NCBI RefSeq assembly: GCF_015097055.1
Contig: NZ_AP023366.1
Span: forward strand, 1,550,001-1,614,000
Direction: 5' to 3'
Length of the DNA: 64,000 bases
DNA from: Effusibacillus dendaii
GTDB lineage: Bacteria; Bacillota; Bacilli; Tumebacillales; Effusibacillaceae
Below the pieces are notes generated by a model. That model was not told where the DNA came from, made no database searches, and saw only the letters and a program-made list of their open reading frames with translations. Shown here piece by piece: positions 41,283 through 50,841 of the stretch. Positions within the stretch are counted from its first letter, which is position 1. Each line of letters opens with the position of its first letter. The position numbers and the translations under genes are program-made.

Positions 41283-41519
41283 ATTGTTCTCTCCCTTCCT
41301 GTTATGGCTTCCTCTCATCGTACGGGAATGATCGCGGAAAAGCTCTCCGCAGACGCTCATTTTCCCCCTCCCTATCCGGCACAATACACAAACTGCCGTG
41401 GATCCATTCACGCATTTGAACGATTGGGACAGAAAAAAACATCCTCCCGTGAGAAATGCCCGTACCAAAAACTTCTGACTCTGAATGAAATAAAAAAAAG
41501 TCTGTCGGGGAGGTGAACT

Positions 41520-42167
41520 ATGGTTTTCTATACGGCATTAGGAGATTCCATTACGGTAGGAAAAAGTGCCACCTCCCCTTTATACGGATATACGGAGCGC
41601 ATCGCGAGCTATCTTCGACATCGAAACATTCCCGTTTCCGTACTTCGTCTCGCCCACTCCGGTTGGACCAGCCATGCGCTGTTAAATGCGGTTGTTAGCA
41701 ATGACCCGCTTCCTTTGCAAAAGGCGACCACGATCAGCCTTTGGATTGGTGGCAACGATTTGATTTTACACGCGATCCGTTCACAGCGAATTACGCCCCA
41801 GACCGTCAGACGAGCCGCGGCCACGTACGAACAAAATGTCCATCAATTGATTGTCTATATCCGCAAATGGAGCACAGCCCCTATTGTGATTTGCACACAA
41901 TATAATCCTTTTCCCAATACTCCGTTGGCTGTCGAAGCGGTTGGAATTTTAAACGAAGCCATTCATCTCGCGGCAGCCCGCCACCAACTACAAATCGCTC
42001 CAACCGATACCTGGTTTTCCGGAAACGAACCGCAACTGATCGCCGGTTATCGAACAGGTCGGCTGGAAGATCTGTATCGCCGAATTCCGTTTGGTCCCTA
42101 TCCGATCCACCCAAACAATCAAGGCCATCTTTTGATTGCCCAAAATCTGCTGCCTTATATGCAGTGA
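41520..42167 (+). CDS. SGNH/GDSL-type hydrolase
   Basis: A 215-residue esterase-like protein. Block I is ALGDSITVG with the nucleophile Ser, block II Gly is in LAHSGWTSHA, block III is IGGND, and block V is HPNNQGH with the catalytic His (D/N before it). No signal peptide. YpmR/spore-type SGNH proteins in bacilli have this size. GGGGAGGTGAACT precedes the ATG. Confidence 0.9.
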   Translation: MVFYTALGDSITVGKSATSPLYGYTERIASYLRHRNIPVSVLRLAHSGWTSHALLNAVVSNDPLPLQKATTISLWIGGNDLILHAIRSQRITPQTVRRAAATYEQNVHQLIVYIRKWSTAPIVICTQYNPFPNTPLAVEAVGILNEAIHLAAARHQLQIAPTDTWFSGNEPQLIAGYRTGRLEDLYRRIPFGPYPIHPNNQGHLLIAQNLLPYMQ

Positions 42168-42169
42168 AA

Positions 42170-42196
42170 ATCCCCTGCCGATGTAGGTCAGGGGAT
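42170..42196. terminator. Bidirectional terminator
   Basis: ATCCCCTG-CCGATGTAGGT-CAGGGGAT between convergent genes; short T- and A-tracts flank it. Confidence 0.7.
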
Positions 42197-42200
42197 CTCC

Positions 42201-42887
42201 TTATTTCAGACTGGTTTTGATACGCTTGGTCACATTATCGATATGTTCGTACATACGGTGGCTGGCCCGTTCCGCGTTGCCGCTCTCAATTTCCCGGTAA
42301 ATATAAATATGTTCCTGGATCAGGTCGCGCGGGGAACCCGAAATCGAACGGGAACGCAGCATTGCACTTTCCATCGTCGGCGCGATCGTGCGAATCAGTG
42401 AATACAGCATCGAATTGCCTGCCGCTTTGGCGATTGCCAAATGAAAACGAAAATCTGCCTCGACACTTTCTTTTTCCGACTCCTGATGTGCAGCCATGAT
42501 ATCAAGCGCCTGCCGCATGTCTTCCAAATCGCTTTCCGTTCGATTCAGCGCAGACAATTCTGCTGCCCCAACCTCCAAAATCTTGCGCACTTCCAGCAAC
42601 TCGAGCAAATCCTTGCCTTTCAAAAGAGCAATATTCATCGGTTCCTGAAAATTCTTCAGGTCGATACTCCGGATGAAAGACCCTTCGCCATGCCGAATCT
42701 CGATAAGTCCCTTCGCCTGTAAAGCGGAAAATGCCTCCCGTACAGTGGCCCGTCCCACACTCAGCATTTCCGAGATTTCCAGTAATGTTGGCAGCTTGTC
42801 GCCTGGTTTGTACACGCCCTGCAAAATCTGTTTTTGGATATAGTCCGCTACTTGTTCATACGCTTTTTGCGTCTTCAGCTTCTGCAT
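42201..42887 (-). CDS. GntR/FadR-family transcription regulator
   Basis: A 228-residue regulator. The N-terminal winged helix has GVYKPGDKLPTLLEISEMLSVGRATVREAFSALQAKGLIE. The C-terminal FCD domain is all helical (about 90-228) with metal/ligand residues such as DFRFHLAIAKAAGN. The FadR subgroup often controls oxidation of lactate, glycolate or other acids, so glcDF is a possible target, but no operator was matched. It is convergent with the SGNH gene. Confidence 0.88.
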   Translation of the reverse strand: MQKLKTQKAYEQVADYIQKQILQGVYKPGDKLPTLLEISEMLSVGRATVREAFSALQAKGLIEIRHGEGSFIRSIDLKNFQEPMNIALLKGKDLLELLEVRKILEVGAAELSALNRTESDLEDMRQALDIMAAHQESEKESVEADFRFHLAIAKAAGNSMLYSLIRTIAPTMESAMLRSRSISGSPRDLIQEHIYIYREIESGNAERASHRMYEHIDNVTKRIKTSLK

Positions 42888-42949
42888 GTTTCCACCCCGT
42901 TACGCGAGGTTATTCGATAGCTTCACTATATCACATTTGACAGCTGCGG

Positions 42950-43822
42950 TCACCGCTTGCTGAGATCCGACTCCGTCATGTGGATCAGTTCAACCGATTT
43001 ATTTGTCGCTGGCACAGCAATCAAATCAAAAGGTGTGACAATGATTTGTGGGTACATGAAACCAGGTTTCGGATTTGCAAGGGTGACATCCAGCCGGATT
43101 TTTTGATCTGTTTCCAACGCTTGACGAATCACGACTTGATAGCCGGGGTTTGGCATTTCGCCCCGTGAAACGAGGATGTACGTTTTGCCGTCAACCGTTT
43201 TGGAATAAAGACCAGCCGCCGATTTCACTTGGTTGACCCATTCCTTCACAGCAGTTCCTGCCGTTGCCAGATCGACTTTTTCCGCCTGTATCGCTTTTCC
43301 TCCCGTTTCACTCGAGATGCGATCCATAACCCGCTCGATCAGGGCGGCTGTTTCCGCTCTCGTCAAATAATCGTCAGGACGGAACGAACCGCTATCCCCC
43401 AGCATGATGCCCAAATGATACAGTTGAGAAATGGCCTGTTGCTCTTCTTTCGTCAATCCGTTCGTATCGGTAAACGGCGCATTCAGACCGCCCGCAATAC
43501 CTGTATTCATCGGCGGAAGAATATGGGACAGCCAAACGGCCGCCTGTTTTCTTGTCACAAAGAGGCCCGACCCGGTCTGGTCCTCTACAGGCATTCCCGT
43601 TACACGCAACAACAAACCGAAGAACTGTTCTTTCGTAACAAAATCATCCGGCGCAAACCTGCCGTCTCCGACTCCATGCAAAATGCCCGCTTGCTGAAGT
43701 CTGGTAATGCAAGACGCCGCCCAGTGGGATTCAATATCGGTAAAAACCGGCTGCGCCTGCGCCGTCCCGATGCTTCCCGCCACAAGCCCGGCCATAAAGG
43801 ATACAACCACCTGTTTTCTCAT
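42950..43822 (-). CDS. SLH-domain protein with PrcB-like C-terminus
   Basis: A 290-residue secreted protein. A signal peptide (VVVSFMAGLVAGSIGTAQA) precedes S-layer homology repeats (FTDIESHWAASCITRLQQAGI; FTDTNGLTKEEQQAISQLYHLGI; FRPDDYLTRAE). The C-terminal 100 residues (KTYILVSRGEMPNPGYQVVI...) look like the PrcB C-terminal domain. SLH repeats bind pyruvylated wall polymers. Probably a cell-surface protein of unknown job. GGAGGGATTTGC precedes the ATG. Confidence 0.85.
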   Translation of the reverse strand: MRKQVVVSFMAGLVAGSIGTAQAQPVFTDIESHWAASCITRLQQAGILHGVGDGRFAPDDFVTKEQFFGLLLRVTGMPVEDQTGSGLFVTRKQAAVWLSHILPPMNTGIAGGLNAPFTDTNGLTKEEQQAISQLYHLGIMLGDSGSFRPDDYLTRAETAALIERVMDRISSETGGKAIQAEKVDLATAGTAVKEWVNQVKSAAGLYSKTVDGKTYILVSRGEMPNPGYQVVIRQALETDQKIRLDVTLANPKPGFMYPQIIVTPFDLIAVPATNKSVELIHMTESDLSKR

Positions 43823-43911
43823 GCAAATCCCTCCATTCCAGAGAAAAGGAGCTCACCTTATACTTTACGGTTTACTCGATTAGACGTAATGGAATGGAAA
43901 TCAGTTACACG

Positions 43912-44853
43912 TTACTTTGCCCGATGTGTCGGCAGAAGTTTGTCCAGGTTTACCGTACGTTTTTTTTGCCAAGTAGCCGGGTTATCCGGATCAAACTGTT
44001 CCAGCCAATCCGTCACTTCTTTCGTAATGGGAGTTGGCGTGGACGCACCTGATGTGACCCCCACCACTTTTTTACCGATCAGCCACTGCGGATCGATTTC
44101 TGTCACATCCGCCACCCGATAGGCAGGCACTCCAGCCAGTTCCTGCGCCACTTGGGCCAGACGGTTTGAATTGTTGCTGCGGGGATCGCCTACTACAATG
44201 ACCAAATCGGTGTTTGTCGCCTGCTCTGCCACCGCCTCCTGGCGAATCTGTGTAGCAAGGCAGATTTCATTGTGAATTTCCGCCTGCGGATAGATCTCCA
44301 AAATCTTGTTCATCAACTCTTTGACATCCCACTGACTCATCGTCGTTTGGTTCGTGACCAGGATTTTGCGGCCTTTGATAGGGATGGCCGAAAGATCTTC
44401 AATTCGTTCCACCAGATGCACATGATCCGGCGCAACGCCAATCGCTCCCTCAGGCTCGGGATGACCTTGCTTTCCGATATACAGCACCTCATAACCGTTC
44501 GCCGTTTTTTCACGGATGAGGTCATGTGTTTTGGTTACATCCGGACAAGTCGCATCCACGATGGTAAGTCCTTTTTCGACTGCCCGCCGCCGCACTTCCG
44601 GTGAAACTCCGTGTGCGGTGAACACGACCGTGCCTGTTTCGATCCCTTCTAACAAATCCAGGCGGTTTTTGCCGTCTAAGGTGATAATCCCTTGTTTTTC
44701 GAATGCCTCCACCACATGGCGGTTGTGTACAATCATGCCGAGTATATAAATGGGGCGCGGCAAATTAAGGTCCTTGACCGCCTGCTGGGCAAGCACCATG
44801 GCATCAACGACCCCGTAACAATATCCTCTTGGCGTAATTTTTAAGATTTCCAT
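43912..44853 (-). CDS. ispH: 4-hydroxy-3-methylbut-2-enyl diphosphate reductase
   Basis: A 313-residue IspH/LytB, the last enzyme of the MEP isoprenoid route, with a 4Fe-4S cluster. Cluster cysteines are Cys12 (RGYCYGV), the [12 protein letters not shown] Cys and the [11 protein letters not shown] Cys. HNRHVV, HGVSPE and [10 protein letters not shown] are conserved. ATG 44853 sits directly after the T-run of a hairpin that contains its only purine-rich ribosome binding site (GGGAGG). It lies downstream of trxA. Confidence 0.95.
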   Translation of the reverse strand: MEILKITPRGYCYGVVDAMVLAQQAVKDLNLPRPIYILGMIVHNRHVVEAFEKQGIITLDGKNRLDLLEGIETGTVVFTAHGVSPEVRRRAVEKGLTIVDATCPDVTKTHDLIREKTANGYEVLYIGKQGHPEPEGAIGVAPDHVHLVERIEDLSAIPIKGRKILVTNQTTMSQWDVKELMNKILEIYPQAEIHNEICLATQIRQEAVAEQATNTDLVIVVGDPRSNNSNRLAQVAQELAGVPAYRVADVTEIDPQWLIGKKVVGVTSGASTPTPITKEVTDWLEQFDPDNPATWQKKRTVNLDKLLPTHRAK

Positions 44854-44860
44854 TAAAAAA

Positions 44861-44898
44861 GACCTCCCTGAATAAAATCAGGCAGGTCTAGTATACCA
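44861..44898 (-). promoter_or_regulatory. trxA-ispH hairpin with extended -10
   Basis: On the minus strand TGGTATACT (44890-44898) is an extended -10 element. Directly after it GACCTGCCTGA pairs with TCAGGGAGGTC (44861-44888) and TTTTTT follows, then the ispH ATG. The hairpin looks like the trxA terminator, yet its 3' arm holds the ispH ribosome binding site. Both termination and control of ispH translation are plausible. Confidence 0.7.
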
Positions 44899-44902
44899 TA
44901 CA

Positions 44903-45208
44903 TTACGATAATGCTTCCTTCAGTTGCCCTTCTCCGTGATAGCCGACCATTGTTTTTTGCAATTGGCCATTTTCAAAAATGAGCAGTGTGGGAATACTCA
45001 TAATTCCAAACCGCTGAGCCAGTTCCGCTTCATCATCCACATTGACTTTTGTAAACGTAACATCCGGCATCTCTTCTGCAAGCTTTTCGACAACCGGCGT
45101 CTGCATACGGCAAGGACCGCACCACGTGGCCCAAAAATCGACCAGTACTTTTCCCTGCCGGATGGTTTCCTCAAATGTATCTTTCGTTAACGATTTAACG
45201 TTTGCCAT
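44903..45208 (-). CDS. trxA: Thioredoxin
   Basis: A 101-residue cytosolic thioredoxin. The active site is FWATWCGPCRMQTP, the cis-Pro region MSIPTLLIF and the end GYHGEGQLKEALS. Length is standard. The start at 45208 follows GGGGTGGAAGCT; an in-frame ATG three codons earlier overlaps that site. Confidence 0.95.
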   Translation of the reverse strand: MANVKSLTKDTFEETIRQGKVLVDFWATWCGPCRMQTPVVEKLAEEMPDVTFTKVNVDDEAELAQRFGIMSIPTLLIFENGQLQKTMVGYHGEGQLKEALS

Positions 45209-45349
45209 AGCTTCCACCCCTTTTTTAATTGTATGTTCAGTATATATTCGGTAATATCGAATTTCTGTGATTTAGTTTACAATTGAGACAGGAACGGGCA
45301 GACTGAATCGTATGTTTTACTCTTCAGGAAAAAGGTGCACATCATCCAT

Positions 45350-46792
45350 ATGAAAAATATTGATTGGCAGTTTTATCTTACCCTTGTTTATTTTCTATGG
45401 TTTACGATGATTGCCGTTTTGCTGGTGATGGAAAAGCGAAATCCGTCCAAAACGTTGGCATGGTTGATGGTGTTGGCTGCTTTCCCGGTTGTGGGATTTC
45501 TCTTTTATTTGATGTTTGGGCAGAAATATCGAAAACATCGCAGATTGCAATCGAAAACCCTGCCGGAGGAGTTTTCACAAGCGCTTCATATGCATGCGGC
45601 CCGTCATGTCAAACGGACAGATGAACTGGCGGCAGGTACTACCAACCAAAAAAAATGGATGCGTTTGCTGTTTGCTAATTCCCATTCGCCGATTACAGAG
45701 AATAATCGGATTGAACTATATGCGGACAGCAAGCAAGCGTTCGCATCGATATTAAGTGCCTTGCGGCAGGCCCAGTCGCATATTCATTTGGAATATTACA
45801 TCCTGAAAAATGATCAGATTGGCACCGAAGTGCAAAAAATTCTGATTGAAAAAGCGCGGCAAGGCGTTCATGTGCGGGTGATCTATGACGGAATAGGAAG
45901 CCGTAAACTAAAACCGTCATATATAAAAAATCTGCAGCAAGCAGGTGTTCAAATCACTTCTTTTTTGCCAGTCTACTTTCCCTGGTTAACGAGCCGGATC
46001 AATTTTCGCAACCACCGAAAACTGATCGTCATCGATGGCAAAATCGGTTTTACAGGCGGGTTAAACATCGGAGACGAATATCTTGGCAAAGGTCCGCTTG
46101 GACATTGGCAGGATACGCATATTCGGCTCGAAGGCGAATCGGTCTATTATTTGCAGCTTATTTTTCTGCGGGACTGGTATGTAGCCTACAACGAATATAT
46201 TTCGGAAGCCGAATATTTTCCGCAGCAGGACTCATTCGGAAAAATTCCCATTCAGATTGCGGCCAGCGGCCCTGACTCCGATTGGGAAGCGATCTGGCAG
46301 GCGCATTTTAGCATGTTCGCATCTGCACGCCGAAAAATCTATATTGTGACTCCCTATCTGATCCCGGATGAAAGTATTTTGATGGGATTGAAAACGTCCG
46401 CCTTAAGCGGTCTTGACGTGCGCATTATCCTTCCGGCCAAACCGGACTATTATATCGTTCATTTGGCCACCCGGTCTTATTTTGAGGAACTGCTGCGGGC
46501 CGGTGTGCGAATTTATGAGTACCAAAACGGATTTATCCATGCCAAAACGATTGCCGTCGATGGAGAAGCAGCTTCTGTAGGCACGGCCAATCTGGATGTT
46601 CGCAGTTTTCAATATAATTTTGAAGTGAATGCGTTGATCTACGAACCGGCTGTGGTAAGCCAATTGGAGCAGATTATGCAGCAGCACATGGCAGACAGCC
46701 GGGAGATTACACTGGATGATTACTTGGCCAATCGCAAGATCATCAGTAAATTTTTGGAATCGTCCGCGCGCCTGCTTTCACCTTTGTTATAA
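45350..46792 (+). CDS. cls: Cardiolipin synthase
   Basis: A 480-residue phospholipase D-superfamily enzyme that joins two phosphatidylglycerols into cardiolipin. Two N-terminal helices (LTLVYFLWFTMIAVLLVM; LAAFPVVGFLFYLMFG) anchor it. HKD motifs are HRKLIVIDGKIGFTGGLN and HAKTIAVDGEAASVGTANLD. Length is standard. ATG 45350 is preferred; a GTG at 45335 overlaps the GGTG. It overlaps the 3' end of the convergent radical SAM gene by six bases. Confidence 0.93.
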   Translation: MKNIDWQFYLTLVYFLWFTMIAVLLVMEKRNPSKTLAWLMVLAAFPVVGFLFYLMFGQKYRKHRRLQSKTLPEEFSQALHMHAARHVKRTDELAAGTTNQKKWMRLLFANSHSPITENNRIELYADSKQAFASILSALRQAQSHIHLEYYILKNDQIGTEVQKILIEKARQGVHVRVIYDGIGSRKLKPSYIKNLQQAGVQITSFLPVYFPWLTSRINFRNHRKLIVIDGKIGFTGGLNIGDEYLGKGPLGHWQDTHIRLEGESVYYLQLIFLRDWYVAYNEYISEAEYFPQQDSFGKIPIQIAASGPDSDWEAIWQAHFSMFASARRKIYIVTPYLIPDESILMGLKTSALSGLDVRIILPAKPDYYIVHLATRSYFEELLRAGVRIYEYQNGFIHAKTIAVDGEAASVGTANLDVRSFQYNFEVNALIYEPAVVSQLEQIMQQHMADSREITLDDYLANRKIISKFLESSARLLSPLL

Positions 46793-47713
46793 AGCGAACG
46801 ATAACTGCTCCGGGGAACGTGTGTCACTCAAAAAATCGGATTCATCATGAGCAGCGGCCGACAGCTGCGTTTTCCCGTAGCCATACTGCTCCAAAAGCGG
46901 ATTCAATTTTTCGCGAAATGATTTGGCGTACCGTTCATCCACATAAGTGCCCGCATAAAGCGAACGGTACAGAGGAACCCGATCGGGGAAACAGTTCTGC
47001 AACTGTGCAAAAAACCATGTTTTGACTTCCGGTTTCAATCGCAGCAAAGAAACCGAGATAAACGAAGCATCCGCTTTCCTCGCGGATTGCAGCAGCGATT
47101 CCAAGACGGTCTGTTCATCTGTGAGAAAAGGCAGGACGGGCGCAATAAAAACACCCGTATCAATGCCAGCTGCCCGCAGTTTGCCAACCGTATCAAAACG
47201 TTCTTTCGGATGCGGAGATTCCGGTTCGATCGCCCGCCAGACGTTTACATCCAACGTATTGACTGAAATGTTGACCGAACAGCGGGTATAGCGGTTCAGT
47301 TCCTGCAATAGATCGATATCCCGCAGCACCAGAGGCGAACGTGTTGTAACAGTTGCTGGAATACGGTACAACGCCAAAACTTCCAAAATTCCACGTGTAA
47401 TTCGCTGCTGTTTCTCAAGCGGTTGATAAGGGTCTGTGGCCGTACCGATAGCTACCGAGCCGCCTTTCCATTTTCCTTTCGACAGCTCTCTCCGCAAAAC
47501 AGCCGGTGCATCCTCTTTTACAAACAAATGCGTTCGAAACGTGTCGTCCGCTCGCATTCCAATGTAGGAATGGGTGCCGCGCGCGTAGCAAAACGCACAG
47601 CCGTGTGCACACCCGCGATACGGATTAATCGACCAGACAAACGGCATAACGGGCGTTGTTACCCGATTCAGCACCGTTTTGCTTTTCATTCGGAGTATGT
47701 GTCGTTTTATCAT
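46787..47713 (-). CDS. Radical SAM protein (SplB-related, Rv2578c type)
   Basis: A 308-residue radical SAM enzyme with the cluster motif GCAHGCAFCYAR (C-x3-C-x2-C) after INPYRG. IGTATDPYQPLEKQ and ISVNTLDVNVWRAIEP with a predicted TIM barrel are typical of the Rv2578c/spore-photolyase-related group. The reaction of this group is not established; DNA repair has been suggested by similarity to SplB, but the extra catalytic Cys is not evident here. GGGGGCGACTTT precedes the ATG. Confidence 0.87.
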   Translation of the reverse strand: MIKRHILRMKSKTVLNRVTTPVMPFVWSINPYRGCAHGCAFCYARGTHSYIGMRADDTFRTHLFVKEDAPAVLRRELSKGKWKGGSVAIGTATDPYQPLEKQQRITRGILEVLALYRIPATVTTRSPLVLRDIDLLQELNRYTRCSVNISVNTLDVNVWRAIEPESPHPKERFDTVGKLRAAGIDTGVFIAPVLPFLTDEQTVLESLLQSARKADASFISVSLLRLKPEVKTWFFAQLQNCFPDRVPLYRSLYAGTYVDERYAKSFREKLNPLLEQYGYGKTQLSAAAHDESDFLSDTRSPEQLSFAL

Positions 47714-47834
47714 AAAGTCGCCCCCAAATCAGATTGCGCCAACCTTGATTGCCTCCAGGCTCCATCGGCCTCATTCCTGTAAAAAAACGCGAATATTCGT
47801 TCGCAATATCCATTATACCACACATACGTTCGCA

Positions 47835-47850
47835 TGTGATCAAGATCACA
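47835..47850. promoter_or_regulatory. CRP/FNR-type palindrome
   Basis: TGTGATCAAGATCACA is a perfect palindrome with the TGTGA-N6-TCACA arrangement. It lies between the divergent radical SAM gene and the remnant of a CRP/FNR-family regulator, where an autoregulatory site would be expected. Confidence 0.65.
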
Positions 47851-47857
47851 TAGAATG

Positions 47858-48358
47858 CTTGAAGGTTTGTTATTCTTGATTTACAGGGGGAATTTATATT
47901 TCGCGAGGGGGAATCGTCAGACACTCTGTACCTTATCAGCCAGGGTGTAGTGAAACTCACCAAACTGTCTCCTGCCGGAAAGGAGCAAATCATACGCTTT
48001 CTGTTCCGGGAGATTTTTTCGGGCATTTTTCTTTTCTGCAGGAAAAAAACCACTATGCAAACGCAGAAACACTTGAGAACGCCACTGTTTCTCTGATTCA
48101 CAAAAGGGACTTCAAGTCTGTTCTGGAAACCAACCCTGACACGACCTACCGCTTTCTGCTGGCTATGAGCGAGAAACTATACCAGTCCGATGAATGGATT
48201 GGCGCCCTCAGCCGAAAACTTGCCCATTTTGAAACATTGAAACTTCTGAAAATGGATGATCGAAAGAAAATGCGAATCCTCGATCCGGCCGGGTTAAGTC
48301 AACTCGCCAAAAAGTTAAGGGCCACTCTGAAACGCCTATCCCGCCCCATTTCAATAGA
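47858..48358 (+). pseudogene. CRP/FNR-family regulator, broken
   Basis: First frame: GEFIFREGESSDTLYLISQGVVKLTKLSPAGKEQIIRF (cNMP-binding barrel, given in two parts). After a missing base near 48002-48008 (TTCCGGGAG) the next frame gives PGDFFGHFSFLQEKNHYAN, the dimer helix and LLKMDDRKKMRIL. The start and first 20 residues are lost, and the C-terminal helix-turn-helix is degraded (LSQLAKKLRATLKRLSRPI, then antisense sequence). It overlaps the 3' end of the V4R pseudogene. Not functional. Confidence 0.82.
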
Positions 48359-48768
48359 ACGTGACCTCGTATTCGCAATGCTCATCTCCATTCACATTGC
48401 ATTTCACTTCCCAGACTGTAACCTGCTTACCCGGAATTTTTCTGAGCGCTCCCTCCATGATGGAGCCTTCCAGATCGCAAACCATCTTTCCTTCGAATAC
48501 AGGCAACCCCTCACAAGACCAATCTTCGACGTCAATTCTCACACCGTTGGCATCCTGACGAATGATCTTTTATGAAGTCCTCAATCGAACTTACGGGCAT
48601 ATTTTCGCCGATTGTACGCCCTACGGTAGCGGTGGTGGCTTTCCCGCCCATAGGCAGGCCCTGATACATGCCAATCAAACGAATGGCCCGAAATAGTTCG
48701 AGCGGGACTTGATTTCCCAACTTGCTTCGTTTGACTTGTTTCATATCTTTAAATGTAAACTCTGCCAT
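48351..48768 (-). pseudogene. V4R/4-vinyl-reductase domain protein, frameshifted
   Basis: The N-terminal frame (48532-48768) runs FRAIRLIGMYQGLPMGGKA and GRTIGENMPVSSIEDFIKD, then stops. The second frame (48351-48560) continues IIRQDANGVRIDVEDWSCEG and ends with CNVNGDEHCEYEVTFY, typical of V4R ligand-binding domains. One indel near AAAAGAT (about 48563) separates them. Joined, the protein would be about 139 residues. It is convergent with the broken CRP/FNR gene; both may be parts of one abandoned sensor system. Confidence 0.8.
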
Positions 48769-48853
48769 ACGGTTCTCCTCCCTGTCGCTGTTTGATTATC
48801 CCTCCTTCACTGTCCCTCATTCGGCTGATTGATGAATTGACGCAGATCAAGTT

Positions 48854-49450
48854 TTATTTTTTATTTATCTCTATGAATTGCTGAAAGGACAGCCTGTCCA
48901 CGAAAAACCACTTTCGCCCGGATTCCGATTTCCCACAGTAGGTCGCGGCCTCAAATACCATATCTGTTGCGGCGGGGTTGGCTGCGTCAACCGCCGCCCC
49001 CGTAACAGATGATGCGGCTGCCTCAACAAGATCGGTCGGCACCAATTGTTCAGGCAAGTCTTCTGCGTAGGGCAGTTTCTTCGCCGCCCTGACAGACCGC
49101 AGATTGTTTTCACTGATACACAAATAGACTTTTTTAACGGCAGGATGCTCTGCAAATATCAATTGCAAAAAGGCGTCTTTCGCCAAGCGATTGACGCCCG
49201 TTCCCCACACGGAAGGATGCAACCAGGTGCCAAGCAGGCCATAGCCCTTTTCCACATCAAGTTTGCTTAATCGGATCAGCCCGACAATCTTTTTATTTAG
49301 ACAAACAAATCGCGAAATTGACCATCCGAACAGTTCTTCCGCCAAATAGCCCTGCAGGACTTGATGGTTGACCTGCAGCAGACAATCGGCCGCCTCCACC
49401 AACCGATGATCCAGATCCAACAGACAAATTCCATCACGAAATCTAGGCAA
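48854..49450 (-). CDS. GNAT family N-acetyltransferase
   Basis: A 198-residue acetyltransferase-like protein. The core is FVCLNKKIVGLIRLS, YGLLGTWLHPSVWGTGVNRLAKDAFL (acetyl-CoA binding) and KVYLCISENNLRSVRAAKKL. A C-terminal extension (about 135-198) is Ala-rich, then FFVDRLSFQQFIEINK. Start is TTG 49450 after GGGGGAT. Substrate unknown; RimJ-like proteins share the layout. Confidence 0.8.
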   Translation of the reverse strand: MPRFRDGICLLDLDHRLVEAADCLLQVNHQVLQGYLAEELFGWSISRFVCLNKKIVGLIRLSKLDVEKGYGLLGTWLHPSVWGTGVNRLAKDAFLQLIFAEHPAVKKVYLCISENNLRSVRAAKKLPYAEDLPEQLVPTDLVEAAASSVTGAAVDAANPAATDMVFEAATYCGKSESGRKWFFVDRLSFQQFIEINKK

Positions 49451-49481
49451 ACGGCTATCCCCCTAATTCACCGACAGCTCC

Positions 49482-50582
49482 CTAATTAGACGGCGGATTT
49501 TTTTTGCAATCCACGCCCAGGATCGCATGAAACGCCTGTACTTTGATCAGTGATTGGAATGTCAGCAGGATAAAAGGGGCCAGCAGCAATCCGATAAATC
49601 CGGCAGCCGTATAACCTGCGTACATGACAACAATCATGGACAGAGGATCGACACCAAGCGTCCCTGCCAAGATGCGAGGTTCCAACAACTGACGGACGAC
49701 CAGGACAAATCCATACAAAATCAACAGCCCTATCCCCAACTTGAAATCTCCCGAAATCAAAGAAAACAGAATCCAGGGAACGAACAATGTACCGGTTCCC
49801 AGCAGCGGTAAAATATCAAGAAAAGCGGCCAAAAGCGCCAGAGAAAACGCGTAGGGCACCCGCAAAATCAACAATCCGGCCAAAACCTGTACAGCCGTAA
49901 TCGTAATCAAAATCGTCTGTCCTCGAATATAACCGCCGATGGCAGCCATCAAATCGCCATAAACAACCTGCCCTTTCTCCCTGACATCAACCGAGACAAA
50001 CGTACGGAGTTTCCGCTTGAAATGAAGAAAATCTTTACTGATAAAGTAACTGATAAACAGCGATAGCAGCAGAATGACCAACAAATTCGGAATGGAACTG
50101 ATTGCCTGCAGCGCCGACTGCGCAATCGATACACCGATCCGTCCCACTGATTCGCCAAGTGTCATCAGATTTTGATTGATTTTCGTTCTTAGTTCTTCGC
50201 CTAAATTGTTATTGTACAGAATAATCCAATTCATAACGTCACCGTAGAACCGATTGACCATATAATTAACCCAATCCGGAATTTGCCTGATCAGGGCCGC
50301 GAGTTCAATGACCAGTTTTGCACTGACTACGACAAGCAGTGCAAGTCCACCACCGCACACCAACAGAAGTGCGATTAGGCTTGAAATCCAGCGCGGGATA
50401 CGAATGGTCCTGTGCAAAAACCGAACCAGAGGTTCGATCAGAAGGGCAACCAAAATGCCAATCAACAAAGGCAGAATAAATGGAAGAAACCACTTCAACA
50501 GTAAATAGATCAGGAACACAGCTGCCAGAAACAAAGCGAAATTGATTAATTGAATTCGGTACTTCATTATAAAATCAAGCAC
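49482..50582 (-). CDS. ytvI: AI-2E family membrane protein YtvI
   Basis: A 366-residue multi-pass protein of the AI-2E/PerM superfamily. The sporulation protein YtvI of bacilli has this length and start (LINFALFLAAVFLIYLLLKW). The conserved late segment is LAAFLDILPLLGTGTLFVPW, and GDFKLGIGLLILYGFVLVVRQLLEPRI follows. It probably acts in the sporulating cell or as an export-type exchanger. GGAGGGGATACA precedes the GTG start. Confidence 0.85.
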   Translation of the reverse strand: MLDFIMKYRIQLINFALFLAAVFLIYLLLKWFLPFILPLLIGILVALLIEPLVRFLHRTIRIPRWISSLIALLLVCGGGLALLVVVSAKLVIELAALIRQIPDWVNYMVNRFYGDVMNWIILYNNNLGEELRTKINQNLMTLGESVGRIGVSIAQSALQAISSIPNLLVILLLSLFISYFISKDFLHFKRKLRTFVSVDVREKGQVVYGDLMAAIGGYIRGQTILITITAVQVLAGLLILRVPYAFSLALLAAFLDILPLLGTGTLFVPWILFSLISGDFKLGIGLLILYGFVLVVRQLLEPRILAGTLGVDPLSMIVVMYAGYTAAGFIGLLLAPFILLTFQSLIKVQAFHAILGVDCKKNPPSN

Positions 50583-50716
50583 TGTATCCCCTCCAAAACA
50601 GGCAGATGCAAATGGGTTATCAACAATATATCAGATGGAATCTATCAATTTCCAGTCTTCACCAAATTTCAGAGATACAAACTCGTGATGCCACTTTCGC
50701 AGGTATAACTTTAGCT

Positions 50717-50744
50717 GGCTTGCGCCCAGGGCTTGGCGTAAGCC
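50717..50744. repeat. Isolated palindrome GGCTTGCGCC/GGCGTAAGCC
   Basis: Ten-base arms with one mismatch around AGGGCTT-like loop, lacking a T-run. It lies in the region upstream of ytvI and resembles the other short palindromes of the window. Confidence 0.6.
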
Positions 50745-50776
50745 AAGTTTCTTTCAAGTTTTCTTTATAGTATACG

Positions 50777-50825
50777 AAAAAAACGGCCTGGTAGAATAAG
50801 CCTGCAACAGCGTCCCTACCAAGCC
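50777..50825 (-). terminator. Terminator of suhB
   Basis: On the minus strand GGCTTGGTAG pairs with CTACCAGGCC and GTTTTTTTC follows. Confidence 0.82.
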
Positions 50826-50841
50826 TGCCCAAAAATTTTCC

